NCBI GenBank assembly: GCA_024195265.1
Contig: JAJLRJ010000001.1
Span: 58,446,789 to 58,510,788 of the forward strand
Origin: Dendrophyllia cribrosa
Taxonomy: Eukaryota; Cnidaria; Anthozoa; Scleractinia; Dendrophylliidae
Reading direction: 5' to 3'
Length of the DNA: 64,000 bases
Below are positions 23,122 to 34,500 of this stretch, in pieces (position 1 is the first letter of the stretch; each line of letters starts with the position of its first letter). Position numbers and translations under genes: made by a program. The notes under the pieces are model-generated. The model was not told the origin of the DNA. It saw only the letters and a list, made by a program, of their open reading frames with translations, and did not search any database.

Positions 23122-24176
23122 TGTTTATTGATATAAAGTTGTACAAAATTTAACCCTCTTAATATATTATCTCAGAACAGTGATAGAATTGCAGTGAACT
23201 TGTCCTCTTACCATAACATTTATATCTGGGTACCCTTTCAGCTTTTATATTGTATGCATGGTGTCAACATGTAATTTCTCTTTCAAGTACATGCATGATA
23301 AAAACTACAGATAACACAGGTGGAGTTTATTTCACAAATATACTACATTTACATGATATTAGCATTATTTGTCAATGACCAGTGAGTAAAATATACATTA
23401 CACATACTGAGTTTTTGCCATTCCTTGTAAAATAGTTCAATAAGCTGTATTCAAATGGTTTAGTAGGAAGAATTTATGTTTAAAATTTGGATAAAAACAT
23501 TTTATTGGGAAAGAAACATTTTTCTGTGGCAATAACCAGTGTAATGTGTAGCAGCTTCATATGTAAACACATGATCAAAATAACTGTTTGACGTTAATTA
23601 TTGCAACACTGATCAGCACCTCAAATCTCCTCAGAATATCAGTGTGCAAGCAAGCACATAGATTATGGGAATTGAGAATCTAATCACCTTCAATATGAAA
23701 CATAAGTTGTCTGTGGACATTGAATATAAATTCACTGCACTATGGCTATGTGAACTGTATTGACACCAGTAATGAGAATGTAAATGTACATATTTGATTT
23801 TGGAATTTTTTAAAGGGGTTAACTCTTCATGAAGGCCTAAGTCCTTTAACCTACAAATTCTCCTTCCTGGTCTCCATACATTGCTTATAGCATTTGTAAA
23901 TAATTTGTTGCTGCATCTATATAAAAACATATAAAATTTTGCGGTACATCCTACCCCGAGTTTCGCGAGGTTCTGCGAGACACGTATTTCTAGTTTAATT
24001 TAGCTGGTCCCTTAAATCGAGGTTCCACTGTATAACCTTCCATAGCGAGCGAGGGTAGGGGAGGGGTGGGGTGGGAGAAAGCCGGCGACACAATGCCCCC
24101 AGATATATGCCCCCACAAATGTCCACTTGCCGAAAACGAAATTCCTTTGATTTAGGTTACACCTTAGCCTTCGATT
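23122..24176. other. intergenic, no gene seen
   Basis: AT-rich sequence between the Helitron-like relic and the upstream block of transporter copy 2. A TIR-like end GAGGTTCCACTG followed by TA at about 24018 resembles the pogo-like MITE family, but no partner end was located. Short frames have no recognisable content. Confidence 0.4.
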
Positions 24177-24620
24177 AAACACATAGTAATTGATACTTTA
24201 ACATATTACATTAGAACTCTTCTCGCTGTCTTCTTTACCAAACCTTCTGCACTCGTTTGAGCTTCCGAATTGATCCGGTATACGTAAGTATATTTGTGTT
24301 AAATTGCGAGAAACTGAAATGAACACTTCGATATGACTGACTTGACTTGAAGTCGGTTTGTATGTGGTTAGCACAGTAAGTAATTCAGTAATAGTATAAC
24401 TTTTCTAAGCCAACAGACCACGCAGGTTAAAACCCTACAAAGATGCAAAGCTCCTGGTAAAACAAATATTACTCAACCAAGGCAAAGAAATGTCCGAGCT
24501 GAGGTGTTGAAGACCATGACTGGAACTCTTGCGATTGTGTTGCCTCAGAATTTGGTTGGATCATTTATTTGTATTTATTATGCAGACGTCTAGGGCGCGA
24601 GTGACACTGCAAAAAAAAAA
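24177..24620 (+). promoter_or_regulatory. upstream region of transporter copy 2, conserved with copy 1
   Basis: Homologous to 12010-12320. The candidate exon end GATCCG is followed here by GTATAC then GTAAGT, so the donor position may have shifted by a 6-bp insertion. Conservation of noncoding sequence ahead of both genes suggests a shared promoter or first exon, but length and boundaries are inferred. Confidence 0.35.
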
Positions 24621-25246
24621 CATACAAAGGTTCCTTTTGCTGCGAATATCTAGTAGCCCTTGGGAATAGCCTCAATAAAATTTGGACTAATGCTTTAGAG
24701 CTATGCTAGTCGAAATCGAAATAATACGTGCGATTAACGTAATGTTTTGGCAGAAACGTTCTATAACTTCTGCACAGACAAGCCAAATACTATTTTATTT
24801 GCTTCTACACTGAAGTGTTGAGACTGTTTTGTAACTGTACTCGTACCACATCGGATGATTGGGTGTCAGCCATTCTTGTGGAAGTTTATATCACGCGTTC
24901 TGTTTGATATTCATATCCGGTGTGAAAACTCATGCTACATGCCGTGAATTCAAGCATAGAGTTTATTATTTGCACGCAACAAATATCACATTTCCGATTA
25001 ACAGATAAAGAGGTCACGTTTAGGCCCTGCACTTCGTCACGCGGTTTGTTAGTTTTGGCGTTTTTGGAAAAATTGAATTAAAAACTACGTTAAAAACTAA
25101 TTTCCATCGTTTTAAAAAGTTAAAAATTAATTTTCATTTTGCTAAAACACATGTAAGGTCTTAGGTCCCCCCCGGGGGAGTACGGCGGATCTAAAGTGAC
25201 AGGAAGGTAGGAAAGATTTTTTGCGTTTGACATTCGATTTTTGGAT

Positions 25247-25450
25247 TTCTTGATTAATTCCCAAGAGTGCCAAAAATCAAAATGTAAGAAAAAAAAATCC
25301 AAATTTCATTCTGTAAAATATTGAAAACCAAATGATACCATGGCGAAGAGGTTTCATTTGAATGGTCACCTCATAAGATAACAAAAGTTTGAACTACACT
25401 ACATGTACGTGTCTCCATAATTGACTCTGGGAGTGAAAGGGTTAAAGGCC
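25247..25450. mobile_element. TTAA-type MITE, copy 3 (same insertion as 12671)
   Basis: TTAATTCCCAAGAGTGCC at the left and GGGAGTGAAAGGGTTAA at the right, with the family interior (CAAAAATCAAAATGTAAG). It sits just upstream of transporter copy 2, homologous in position to 12671-12899. Confidence 0.65.
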
Positions 25451-25545
25451 CCCCTGGCTGCCGTTGCCTTAACTACAGCGCGTAACCGGCGAGTACCTTT
25501 GAAAAATGCTTTGCCTGGTTTGTTTCAGATATTTTACGGCTAATA

Positions 25546-28500
25546 ATGGCTCTAACAGTTGATGACGTGATGGACAAAATTGGCAGTTTTGGACGATATC
25601 AATACAGACTACTGTTCATCTTTGGTTTAATGAAGATCTTTGGGGACGCTTTCCAGTTCATGATACCAGTATTCCTCAGCATTGAACCGGCATGGCGATG
25701 TAAAGATAACAGCTCTGTTTGTAACCTCAATGGCATCTTTAAACCAGGAGATGAAAATTACAATTTTCGCTGCACAATCCCACGGGACGAATGGGAGTTT
25801 GACACCAGTGAAATAATCAGCTCAGTTGTGACCGAGGTGCGGTGGAATAGCTTTATGTCACTTTATTGAATGTGATCGCAGAGCGATGAAAACAACCATG
25901 CTGTAGACACATTTTGTTATCGTAATTCCCGCTTTTGTTACAGTACTTCTGTCTTTATCTTTCTAGAACATACTTCTTCTTTTTCTTTTGTCTTGTATTT
26001 CCGAGTCGGTTGTATACAGTTAGAAAACAACATAGCGGCATGTTTACTAGCTCAGCACATGGAAACACAAAGTTGATAGCATCGATGATAAAAATCAGAA
26101 ACCCATGGGTTTCTGATAAAACTCATAGAACAACGATCTAAGCTTATAATTGGTTTCCTATCCACTGAAAGCGACTTATATGTGATAGTTTCACTGATTC
26201 ATTTTCTTTTTTCATTTTTTTTTTTCACTGCAACGCTTCTATTTCCCTTGCAGTTTGATTTGGTTTGCAACGTATCAGCACTGTCCGCACTTAACAAGGC
26301 TATTGTGTTCTTGGGCTACTTGATTGGTGTGCTTGTTGGAAGCGTTTTATCAGACAAATTCGGACGCAAGTCAATGGTGTACTTCCTTTCTGTCACATGT
26401 AACATTTTAGCACTGGCTGCATCTTTCGTCCATGTTTACTGGCTGTACGTGTTCATGAGGTGTTTGGTGGGTTTTTGTATCGGTAAGAATGGCTTCTAGT
26501 TGTCTGAAGTTAGAACCATTGTTGACATGAGACTCAGTTGAACCTCAGTTGAGTAGAGTGGAAAGAAAATGGGAAATGGGTGGCGGGTGATAGATGAGAG
26601 TAAATGAAAGATGAAGATAGATGAGTTTAGGTAGTGGTTAGCGCGTTGGATTTCAGATCGGAAAGTCGGTGACGCAAGGCCTGGTCTTGTCCCAACTTTT
26701 TTAACTTTTGGCTCGTTTTCAATGTCTGCATTTAAGAAAAAAATAATTCTAGGGGTGATAGGATAAACGTGATGATAATAAAGAAGACGGCTGATAAGTG
26801 AAGGATGATTTGTAATGGATAGAGTGAGATGGATGAGTAGTAAGAGATAAAATGAAGTATAAAATAGAATGAAATGAAGGATGGAGCGAAAGGATGAATG
26901 GTGATCGATGATGATGAGGAAATGGTATTAAAGCTGACTAACGACCAACTGAGTGGAGAGCGCGGTGATGTAGTGGTTAGCGGGTAGGACTTCAGATCTG
27001 AAGGTCGCGTTGTTTCTTTAGACAAGAAGGTTTGATCAGGAGCTCCTGGTTTGATCCGAATCTAGGCGTAATAAATGAGTACCGGTCACATAATGCTGCG
27101 GGTAACCCTGCGATGGACTAGCTGTCCATCCAGGGGGGGGGGGGGGGGGGGGGGGACGGGGGGGGGGGGAGGGGGGGAGGGAGGGGGGGTAGCAATACTC
27201 CTTAGTTGCTTCATGCTACAGAAACCGGGTTAAGCTCCGGCCGTGTGGCCGGCTATGGCTCGTATGCAACTTTACCTGTGTCTAAGAGATATCCAATAAT
27301 GGAAAATCTTTGGTATATTGATTATCACTAAAGGAGCTGTTGACATCTTTAACAGGTGGCTCAGCACTACCCATGTTCGTCTTGAACATTGAGTATGTTG
27401 GAAAACGTCATCGTCACGTGGTGGGCATCGCCTTGTGGTACTTCTGGGTAATTTCGCTCATGCTGTTGGCATTGTTTGGTTACCTAATAAGGGACTGGCG
27501 CTCACTTTCCATCGCAGGTGCAGTCCCAGGCCTCTTGCAGATTTTCTTTTGGTGGTAAGCAATAGAGTACCGAAGTGTGACGTCACACTTGTGAAATTAT
27601 GGGATTTGATTAGATATTCGGAAAGGGCATGATGAAAAATGCCTGCTTGCCAAAAATCAGCATCTTATTGCAATTTGGGGGTGAGATATTGGCACCGTTA
27701 TGCTCTGATGACTCCATACAAACCTTTCTAATTTTTGCCTTGGTTCATTACGTAATGAACGTAGTTCATTACGTAGTTCATTACGTAATGAACCAAGGCA
27801 AAAATTAGAAAGGTTTGTATGGAGTCATCAGAGCATAACGGTGCCAATATCTCACCCCCAAATTGCAATAAGATGCTGATTTTTGGCAAGCAGGCATTTT
27901 TCATCATGCCCTTTCAGAATATCTAATCTAATAATATACATGCAAAAATTTCTGCATTCTGATTGGCTGAGAGAATGTCAATTAATCCCAAACAGTGCAG
28001 AAAGTTGAAATTGAGTGCAGAAAGGTGAAATTGAGTGCAAAAAGTTGAAGTTAAAATGATTGACAGTTAGGATAGCTGAACAGATTTCGAGCTATGCAGA
28101 AACAAAATGGCGGACACAAATTAAACAAGATTCAAACAGTATAACGGAATTTTAATAGAAAGTCTTGAAAGAAAACTGATTCAAAATACGAAAACAGACA
28201 AAAGTTTTAATTACTGAGAAATACTAGGAGATTTGAGAAAAAAAGGACACGAGTACAAGTCAACAAAGAAAACGAAGCGGAGAATCAATGAGGCACCTAC
28301 GAAAACCCGTGATGAATTTTACGCTGGAGTTAAAACAAATGCTAACCTAAGAATCTAATTAAACAATATAATTACAATAAACAATAACTGTTTACGTTTA
28401 AAATAGAAAGAATAAACTGTTCAAGTATCGGGAGTTAAGGAGCTGCCAAAGTGGTTGAAAGGCCTCTAGCTTGAAAGAAATGTCCACCTATTACAACAAG

Positions 28501-31500
28501 AAAGCAAAAAGGCGCCATAAAAGAGTCTAAATCTAACCTCGGTAATGTCCTGTGGAGCAAATGAACTCAGACCTGTGATTAAACATTCTCCTGTGCTGAC
28601 AAAAAACCGTTTGGAAGCTTTCACCTCGTTGTTTTAGCTTTCAAAGTCGTCAAGAGCGTTGACTGAAGATTTTTCCGATCCAGCGTAAATAACTGAATAA
28701 ACAAAACGGCGGCAGCGTACCTCGAAACCTTTCAACAATACCAGCCTGCGGATAAGAGCAAAACCATGGCGACGTCTATGTTTTGCTTCGTTATTTTACA
28801 AAGTTTCTAACAGTGGCTAAGAAAGACGAAAAACTTGTGATGCAGTTCTTGTAGAGAGTGCATGAATATTCACGCATGAATTCACCTGTCAAAATTTCGA
28901 CCAATCTGAAGTGGAGTAATCGAAGCGTGGCAAAGTGAATTTTTGTAACGAAAACAGTCGCAGCGTGACAGAAATTTTGCATGTATATTATTAACAAGTA
29001 ATCACATGATTATTCTCGTGCAATTTGGAATAAATGAGCACTCGTAAATTTTTCAAAGACTACAAATTGCACGAGCCATTCATTCCAAATTGCACTCGAA
29101 ATCATGGGCGCTTTCCATTCGACCAAAAATTCCGGTTTGAAATTCCGGGTATTCCATGTGACGAATGGAACAGTATTTTCCGGTTGGTTGTTCCAGGCCA
29201 TCACGTTAATTCAAGGTTGTTTACCATTTACACGGGAAAACCGGTTGGTCCACGGTTTGTGTAAATGGTAAGCAGAACTCCAGAAAGGGAAATTCCGTTT
29301 GAGATTGGCGTGTACCATTTACCATTTGACACCAGAAACAAGCTGAGTAACCACGCTTACACATCAAAACTGACGCAGGGCCTGGAACTGGTAGATAAAA
29401 GCAAATGGTACACACATTCCGGTTGGGGATTTTGGACTACCTTTCAAGAAATCGCGTTTTCCCGTGGAAATTTCCGTTCGGGAAGAAAAAAATAGTCTTC
29501 CCATTTACATTCCATCCGAAATTTCCGGATTTTTTGGGTAAATGGTAAACAACCCAAGTTTCGTGCGAAAATACAAAATAAACCAAAGCAAAACAGTCAA
29601 AACAAATGGCGGACTCGTTGCCTCTTTTACTGCTTTTGGAGTTGTTCGACAACTCTGAAGTTAAAACGAACGATATTTTAAGCGAGAACGATGATATCAT
29701 TTTTTTCAGCGCAGCTAGCTGTTAATACATGCGAAGGAATTTTTAAAAATCGAGTCGGCGACTCGGCTTTGTGCTCGTGACTTATTACATTTCGTTTAAT
29801 ACATAAGCTTGTAAGCATTTCTGTGCTACTTACCAGTCCTAGCTGTGGCCATTTCTGCTGTTGTACTAGCTATGTTACGTGAGCAATCAAGCTCGAGTAA
29901 GAGCTGTAAGCTCTCGGTGAAAAACAAACACGCCGTGCACTGATATTGAGGCGCCATCTTGATTCCGGCTCGGAGAAACTGGGCCGAGCAGGAATGGTCG
30001 AATGGAACGGTATTTTCCGGTTGTTCCGATTTTCCGGAATTTTATTCCGGGAAATTTACGTTCCATTCGCTTCCCAACCCGGAATTTCCGGAATTTTTGG
30101 TTGAATGGAAAGCGCCCCATGTGATTACCTATACAAATCCCATAATTTCACAAATTTAGTTTTTGTGACGTCATCACTTCGGTACTCTATGTATGTGGAT
30201 TCGTAATCATTTATGTATTTCGCAAGCGTTCAGTGATTCCAATTTCTATTTTTTAAGGGTATTGTTTTATTTTTTCACTTAATTGGTGTAACGGCACCCG
30301 CGTGCCTTAGTTTTTTTCGCAGTATTTTAGTTCTTTTCAGTTTTTTAACCGCATTTAATTTCCGTCACAATTATTTTCCATGCCCTCAGCTTAAATACCG
30401 CAAAACGTGTGCAAAACTTCTAAAGGCTCACAGAAATTCGACGGGAACCATCAATTGTTGCTGTAAGACTCAGAACCTACCAGAGTGTTCGCCCCAACAC
30501 ATCCTACTAAACAGGATCGCTTTAAGAGTTTACCCAACTTGATAAATCTGGGCCTTGTGGAATCTGTGAGTCATAGTTTCTTGAGTTTCACGGATCTCTC
30601 CAATACCGGAGCTGAAGCCGCTACAGTGGTTAGTGATGCGAGGGTTTTTTTCAGACTTGATGCAGAATATAAGTAAAATGACTTGGTTGTTTTATATTTG
30701 AACTGATAGTTTGTTATTTCTCGATGACAATTCGTTTGAAAGAAGTTCAATCCCTTCGGGTCTCATTGTAATACAATTTTCTTCCTCAGGTTTATTCCGG
30801 AGTCACCTCGCTGGCTTCTTGTGAAAAACAAGCCAGAGCAGGCCTGGAAAGAACTGAAAAGAGTGGCTGACTTCAACGGGAAGGAAATGCCAGATGGAGA
30901 ACTAGAACAGAAAGATGCAACAGCACAGAGAACTGGTGACTTTCGGGACCTCTTCAGCTCAGTCAATATGACGAAAAGGACTCTGATATCCTGGTTTGCT
31001 TGGTATGTTAACTTTTTATCTTATTTTAAGTGATTCTAAGGATTAAAGTAATTTTATCTTTACAGAAAGCCCTTGAAAATGATTAATGTTATTTGCAACA
31101 CTCTATATAACTTGAATCGTTGAACTATCGTGTGGCACTAATTTTCTGCGGGGGTTTTCACGATCCACCAAAAAAAGTTCTCGCAAAAAATAATTCCCGC
31201 AAAATTTTGTCCACAAAAAAATTACTCCACTGTCTTTAATTATATACAAATATCACCTCTTACACGTAATGTAAAATCATGTTAGTGCCCATATGCGTAT
31301 ACCTAAAATGTACCTCAGTTTCGTTCAGAAACAAAACGATGAAATTATAAATAAAACGTTCAGTAATGCATCAAGTGCCAGAGCAATCAGCCACACTAGG
31401 GCACGATGAAATTGTAATAGAGTACCACTGATTAACGTGTTTTACATCTGCATGTTGTTTCACCTGTATTTTGATTACATGTACTCGCATTAAAAAAAAA

Positions 31501-34500
31501 TTAAAACGAAAATGTTGAACACGTTTTCCTGCCAATCGCAAAAATTAATTCCCAGCAGGAAAAAACAGTAATTCCCAATCGCAAAAATTAGTTCCCGCAA
31601 AACACAAAAAATTTGCCCATCCGCAAAATTTAACTCCCGCAAAAATTTAGTGCCACACAGTAGGATTTTGACTGGGGAAGTTCCACACTCCTAGTACTCC
31701 ATCCAGCGGATAAATCACTATCCAGTGGATAAGTATTAACAAAATCCTTTGTGTTATCCGCTGGATATTGATTTATCCGGTGGAAAGCGCAATCCACCTT
31801 TTGAATACCCTGGGTGCCAGAGGTTTTTCTTGCGCGGTTTCCGGTGTCGGTTATGTCTCTATAGTACGGTGGCCCAAAAGTGTCACGGCAATTTCAATTT
31901 GCTCACGGCAGTTTCAACTTTGCTCACGGCAATTTCAATTTGCTCACGGCAACTTTAACTTCACTCACGGCAGTTTCAATTTGCTCACGGCAACTTCAAT
32001 TTGCTCACGGCAATTTCAATTTGCTCACGGCAAATTCAACTTTCAACTTCGCTCACGGCAATTTCAATTAAAGGGGCTATGTCGCGAGATATGTCACGCA
32101 GGCAAAAACGTCGGGCCGACATAAAAAAAAATTCACGCTATCGCCGTGGAATCGGGCAAAATCGTTTTTATCGTTCTTCGTTTTATAGTTTTGGTGGGGG
32201 TAAACTATAAAACGAAGACCCTAATAAATTTTAAAGATTTGCACGTTTTTAGTGTGTTTGGTTGCCCGGGTGTATTTTTCTAGTGTATCAAACGTTGTTT
32301 ACGAATTTATGATTTTTGACGGACGCAGAGTAATATCGCTGCCAATGTTGCCAATTTCGTTATCTTGTTCATTTGGGTATAGACTGCGACAAAGACCTTT
32401 AAATCTTCTTATTATTGTTTTCTTGCTATTGGGGTTGCTTAAGTTATCCGCAAACGGTACATTTAAGAGCGCTGCCTCCTAATAAGCCTCGTAGTTACAA
32501 GTTGAAAAATTCAATAAGGAGGTGCATGAGCTGTTGTAGTTTCGTGATCTGGCTTTAAAGTGTCAAAGGGGAACTAACAAATAGTAGAAATAGTTTTCTC
32601 AGCTTTTTAACGAGGGTCTTCGTTTTGTAGTTTGACCCGGCCTTTTCTACAAAACGAAGACCTTATCAATAAAGTGAATTTCGCAACCTCACAAAGCTTT
32701 CTAAGGAGGGTCTTCGTTTTGTAGTTTGACCCGGCCTTTTCTACAAAACGAAGACCCTATCGATAACGTGACTCTTGGCTATGAGGAATTGTTTTATGAA
32801 TGTTTTATGTCGTTTTTACATTAGTTCTATATGGGTCTTCGTTTTTCGGTCTTCGATCTTCGGTCTTCGGTCTTCGGTTTTCGGTCTTCGTTTTGTAGAC
32901 ACCCGGCAAAATCCTTCAATTCTGTCGTTCTGTGTACTCCGAAAGGTCTCAGATTTTTCCCACATATAAATAGTAGATTTGTCTTGTTTCATTTCGGTCG
33001 GTTAATATTTTCCCGATTCTGTAATCACACCCCTCAGTACATGTCAGTAATGAATGTCTAGAAGTTGCATTCAGCTTAAATAATCAGATGAGCATGGATG
33101 AAGGTTCTTCTTCGGTGCTGATTGCTGTGGAATCAACCCAAAAGTTGTCTTATTTTTCTCTCTTCTACGAAAGTAATGTGCTTTCAACGCTCTAACGGAA
33201 TTTATAATAACAAGCGCAAGCGATCTCAAGGTCAAGCCAGCGCCCTGGTCAAACCTAGGTCACGTACGCGAAGAGTTGTAGCTGCCGTAGTTGATCTGTT
33301 TCGAATGAAGTCCTGAAATTTTCATTGCTCTCTCTCAAGCGAATCAGTAAAAAACCCTACAAAATATTGGGTTTGTCTGTGGTAATAACAAATTACAAAG
33401 CGAAATTTTCTAAGCCGACTAGGTTTTATAACATTGAAGCATGCTACTTTTGCGCCGATCAATTCGAAACATCAACATCCCCCCCCCCCCCCCCCCCCGG
33501 GTATTTGAACATTTTCTGTGCCCGGGGAGTCGGGAATTTGATGCAAAAGGCCATCCCAGGGGTGGGGAATTTGACTTTGCCTGGGTGGGGTGGGGAATTT
33601 GAACCGGAAGTGTTCAAAATATATTTTTTTGGCCGGCGCCTATCAAACACATGCGGTAGCAGTTCAGATTCAACATGGAGCAATTTAATGGGGAAAATAT
33701 CGTTTTTGTTAGTGAATGGCTCAGTAAAATGGGCTGACAAAGCTTTGCAGTGTTTTTGAAGGTTTGTATGAAAAGTTAAATTCAACTGCCATTCAACGCG
33801 TTTTAGATTTCGAAGTCAAAATGGCAGACTGCATTGCCAGTCCTGTGCCAGTCTATTAAATGTACGCAGATTTTAAACGGCCACTGATTGAAAGAAAAAA
33901 ACACTGCAAAATGAACTCTCTCAAACAGAAAATTCTTTAAGGAAACATTTGTCAGTTGATATAAAACGCGTTTAGAATAATAAATTTTCACCTCGTGGAA
34001 ATTAACGCTTCCAAAAATGAATCAACCGCGTTGCTAAATATTTTTGCAATATTTGTTGATCACACGAGAAATTACTCAAATAAAAAAATATCGAAAAGTA
34101 AATCCCAAAGACAACCACAGGAGTGCCGTGAAATATCAGTTGCAAAGTATACGCGGTTCAGTTGAGTATATTCTCGAGGAAAACAATAGCTAGAATAAAT
34201 CAGAAAAAGTGAATGCAAAGTGTATTTTTTAATCTCACTAAAAACATTTTATCGTTAGGAGGGGCATTTGACAGTCAAATCCAGTGCTAGGGTGGGGTAT
34301 TTGAATGCAATTTTGGCCCAACGGGGCGGGAATTTGAACAAGTCGATCTTCAAAAGTTCAAATGCCCGGGGCATTGCCCGGGGGGGCCGGGGATGTTGAT
34401 GTTTCGAATTGATCGGCGCATTTTGTCGATAGAAATTTCGATCCTTTCCGCTTGAAGCTAAGCGTGTGTTTCTTTGGAAGACATTATTTGAAAATTTTCG

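Larger units (their letters stand above)
27563..30189. mobile_element. outer TA-flanked inverted-repeat element in intron 3 of copy 2, holding four further insertions
   Basis: TA at 27563 precedes GAGTACCGAAGTGTGACGTC, and GACGTCATCACTTCGGTACTC precedes TA at 30188. Inward both ends continue with AAATTATGGGATTTG. Copy 1 shows the empty site: its intron reads GTAAGCAATGCGTTTGG where copy 2 reads GTAAGCAA, element, then TGTATGTGG. The left end begins 8 bp after the exon 3 splice donor. The interior holds the palindrome 27610-27925 and elements 27931-28993, 28998-30128 and 29106-30117. Confidence 0.8.

Noticed and set aside
33325..33759. 144-codon plus-strand frame
   Set aside because: Spans a C-run and the GGGAATTTGA repeats of the nested element at 33451-34420; no protein-like conservation.
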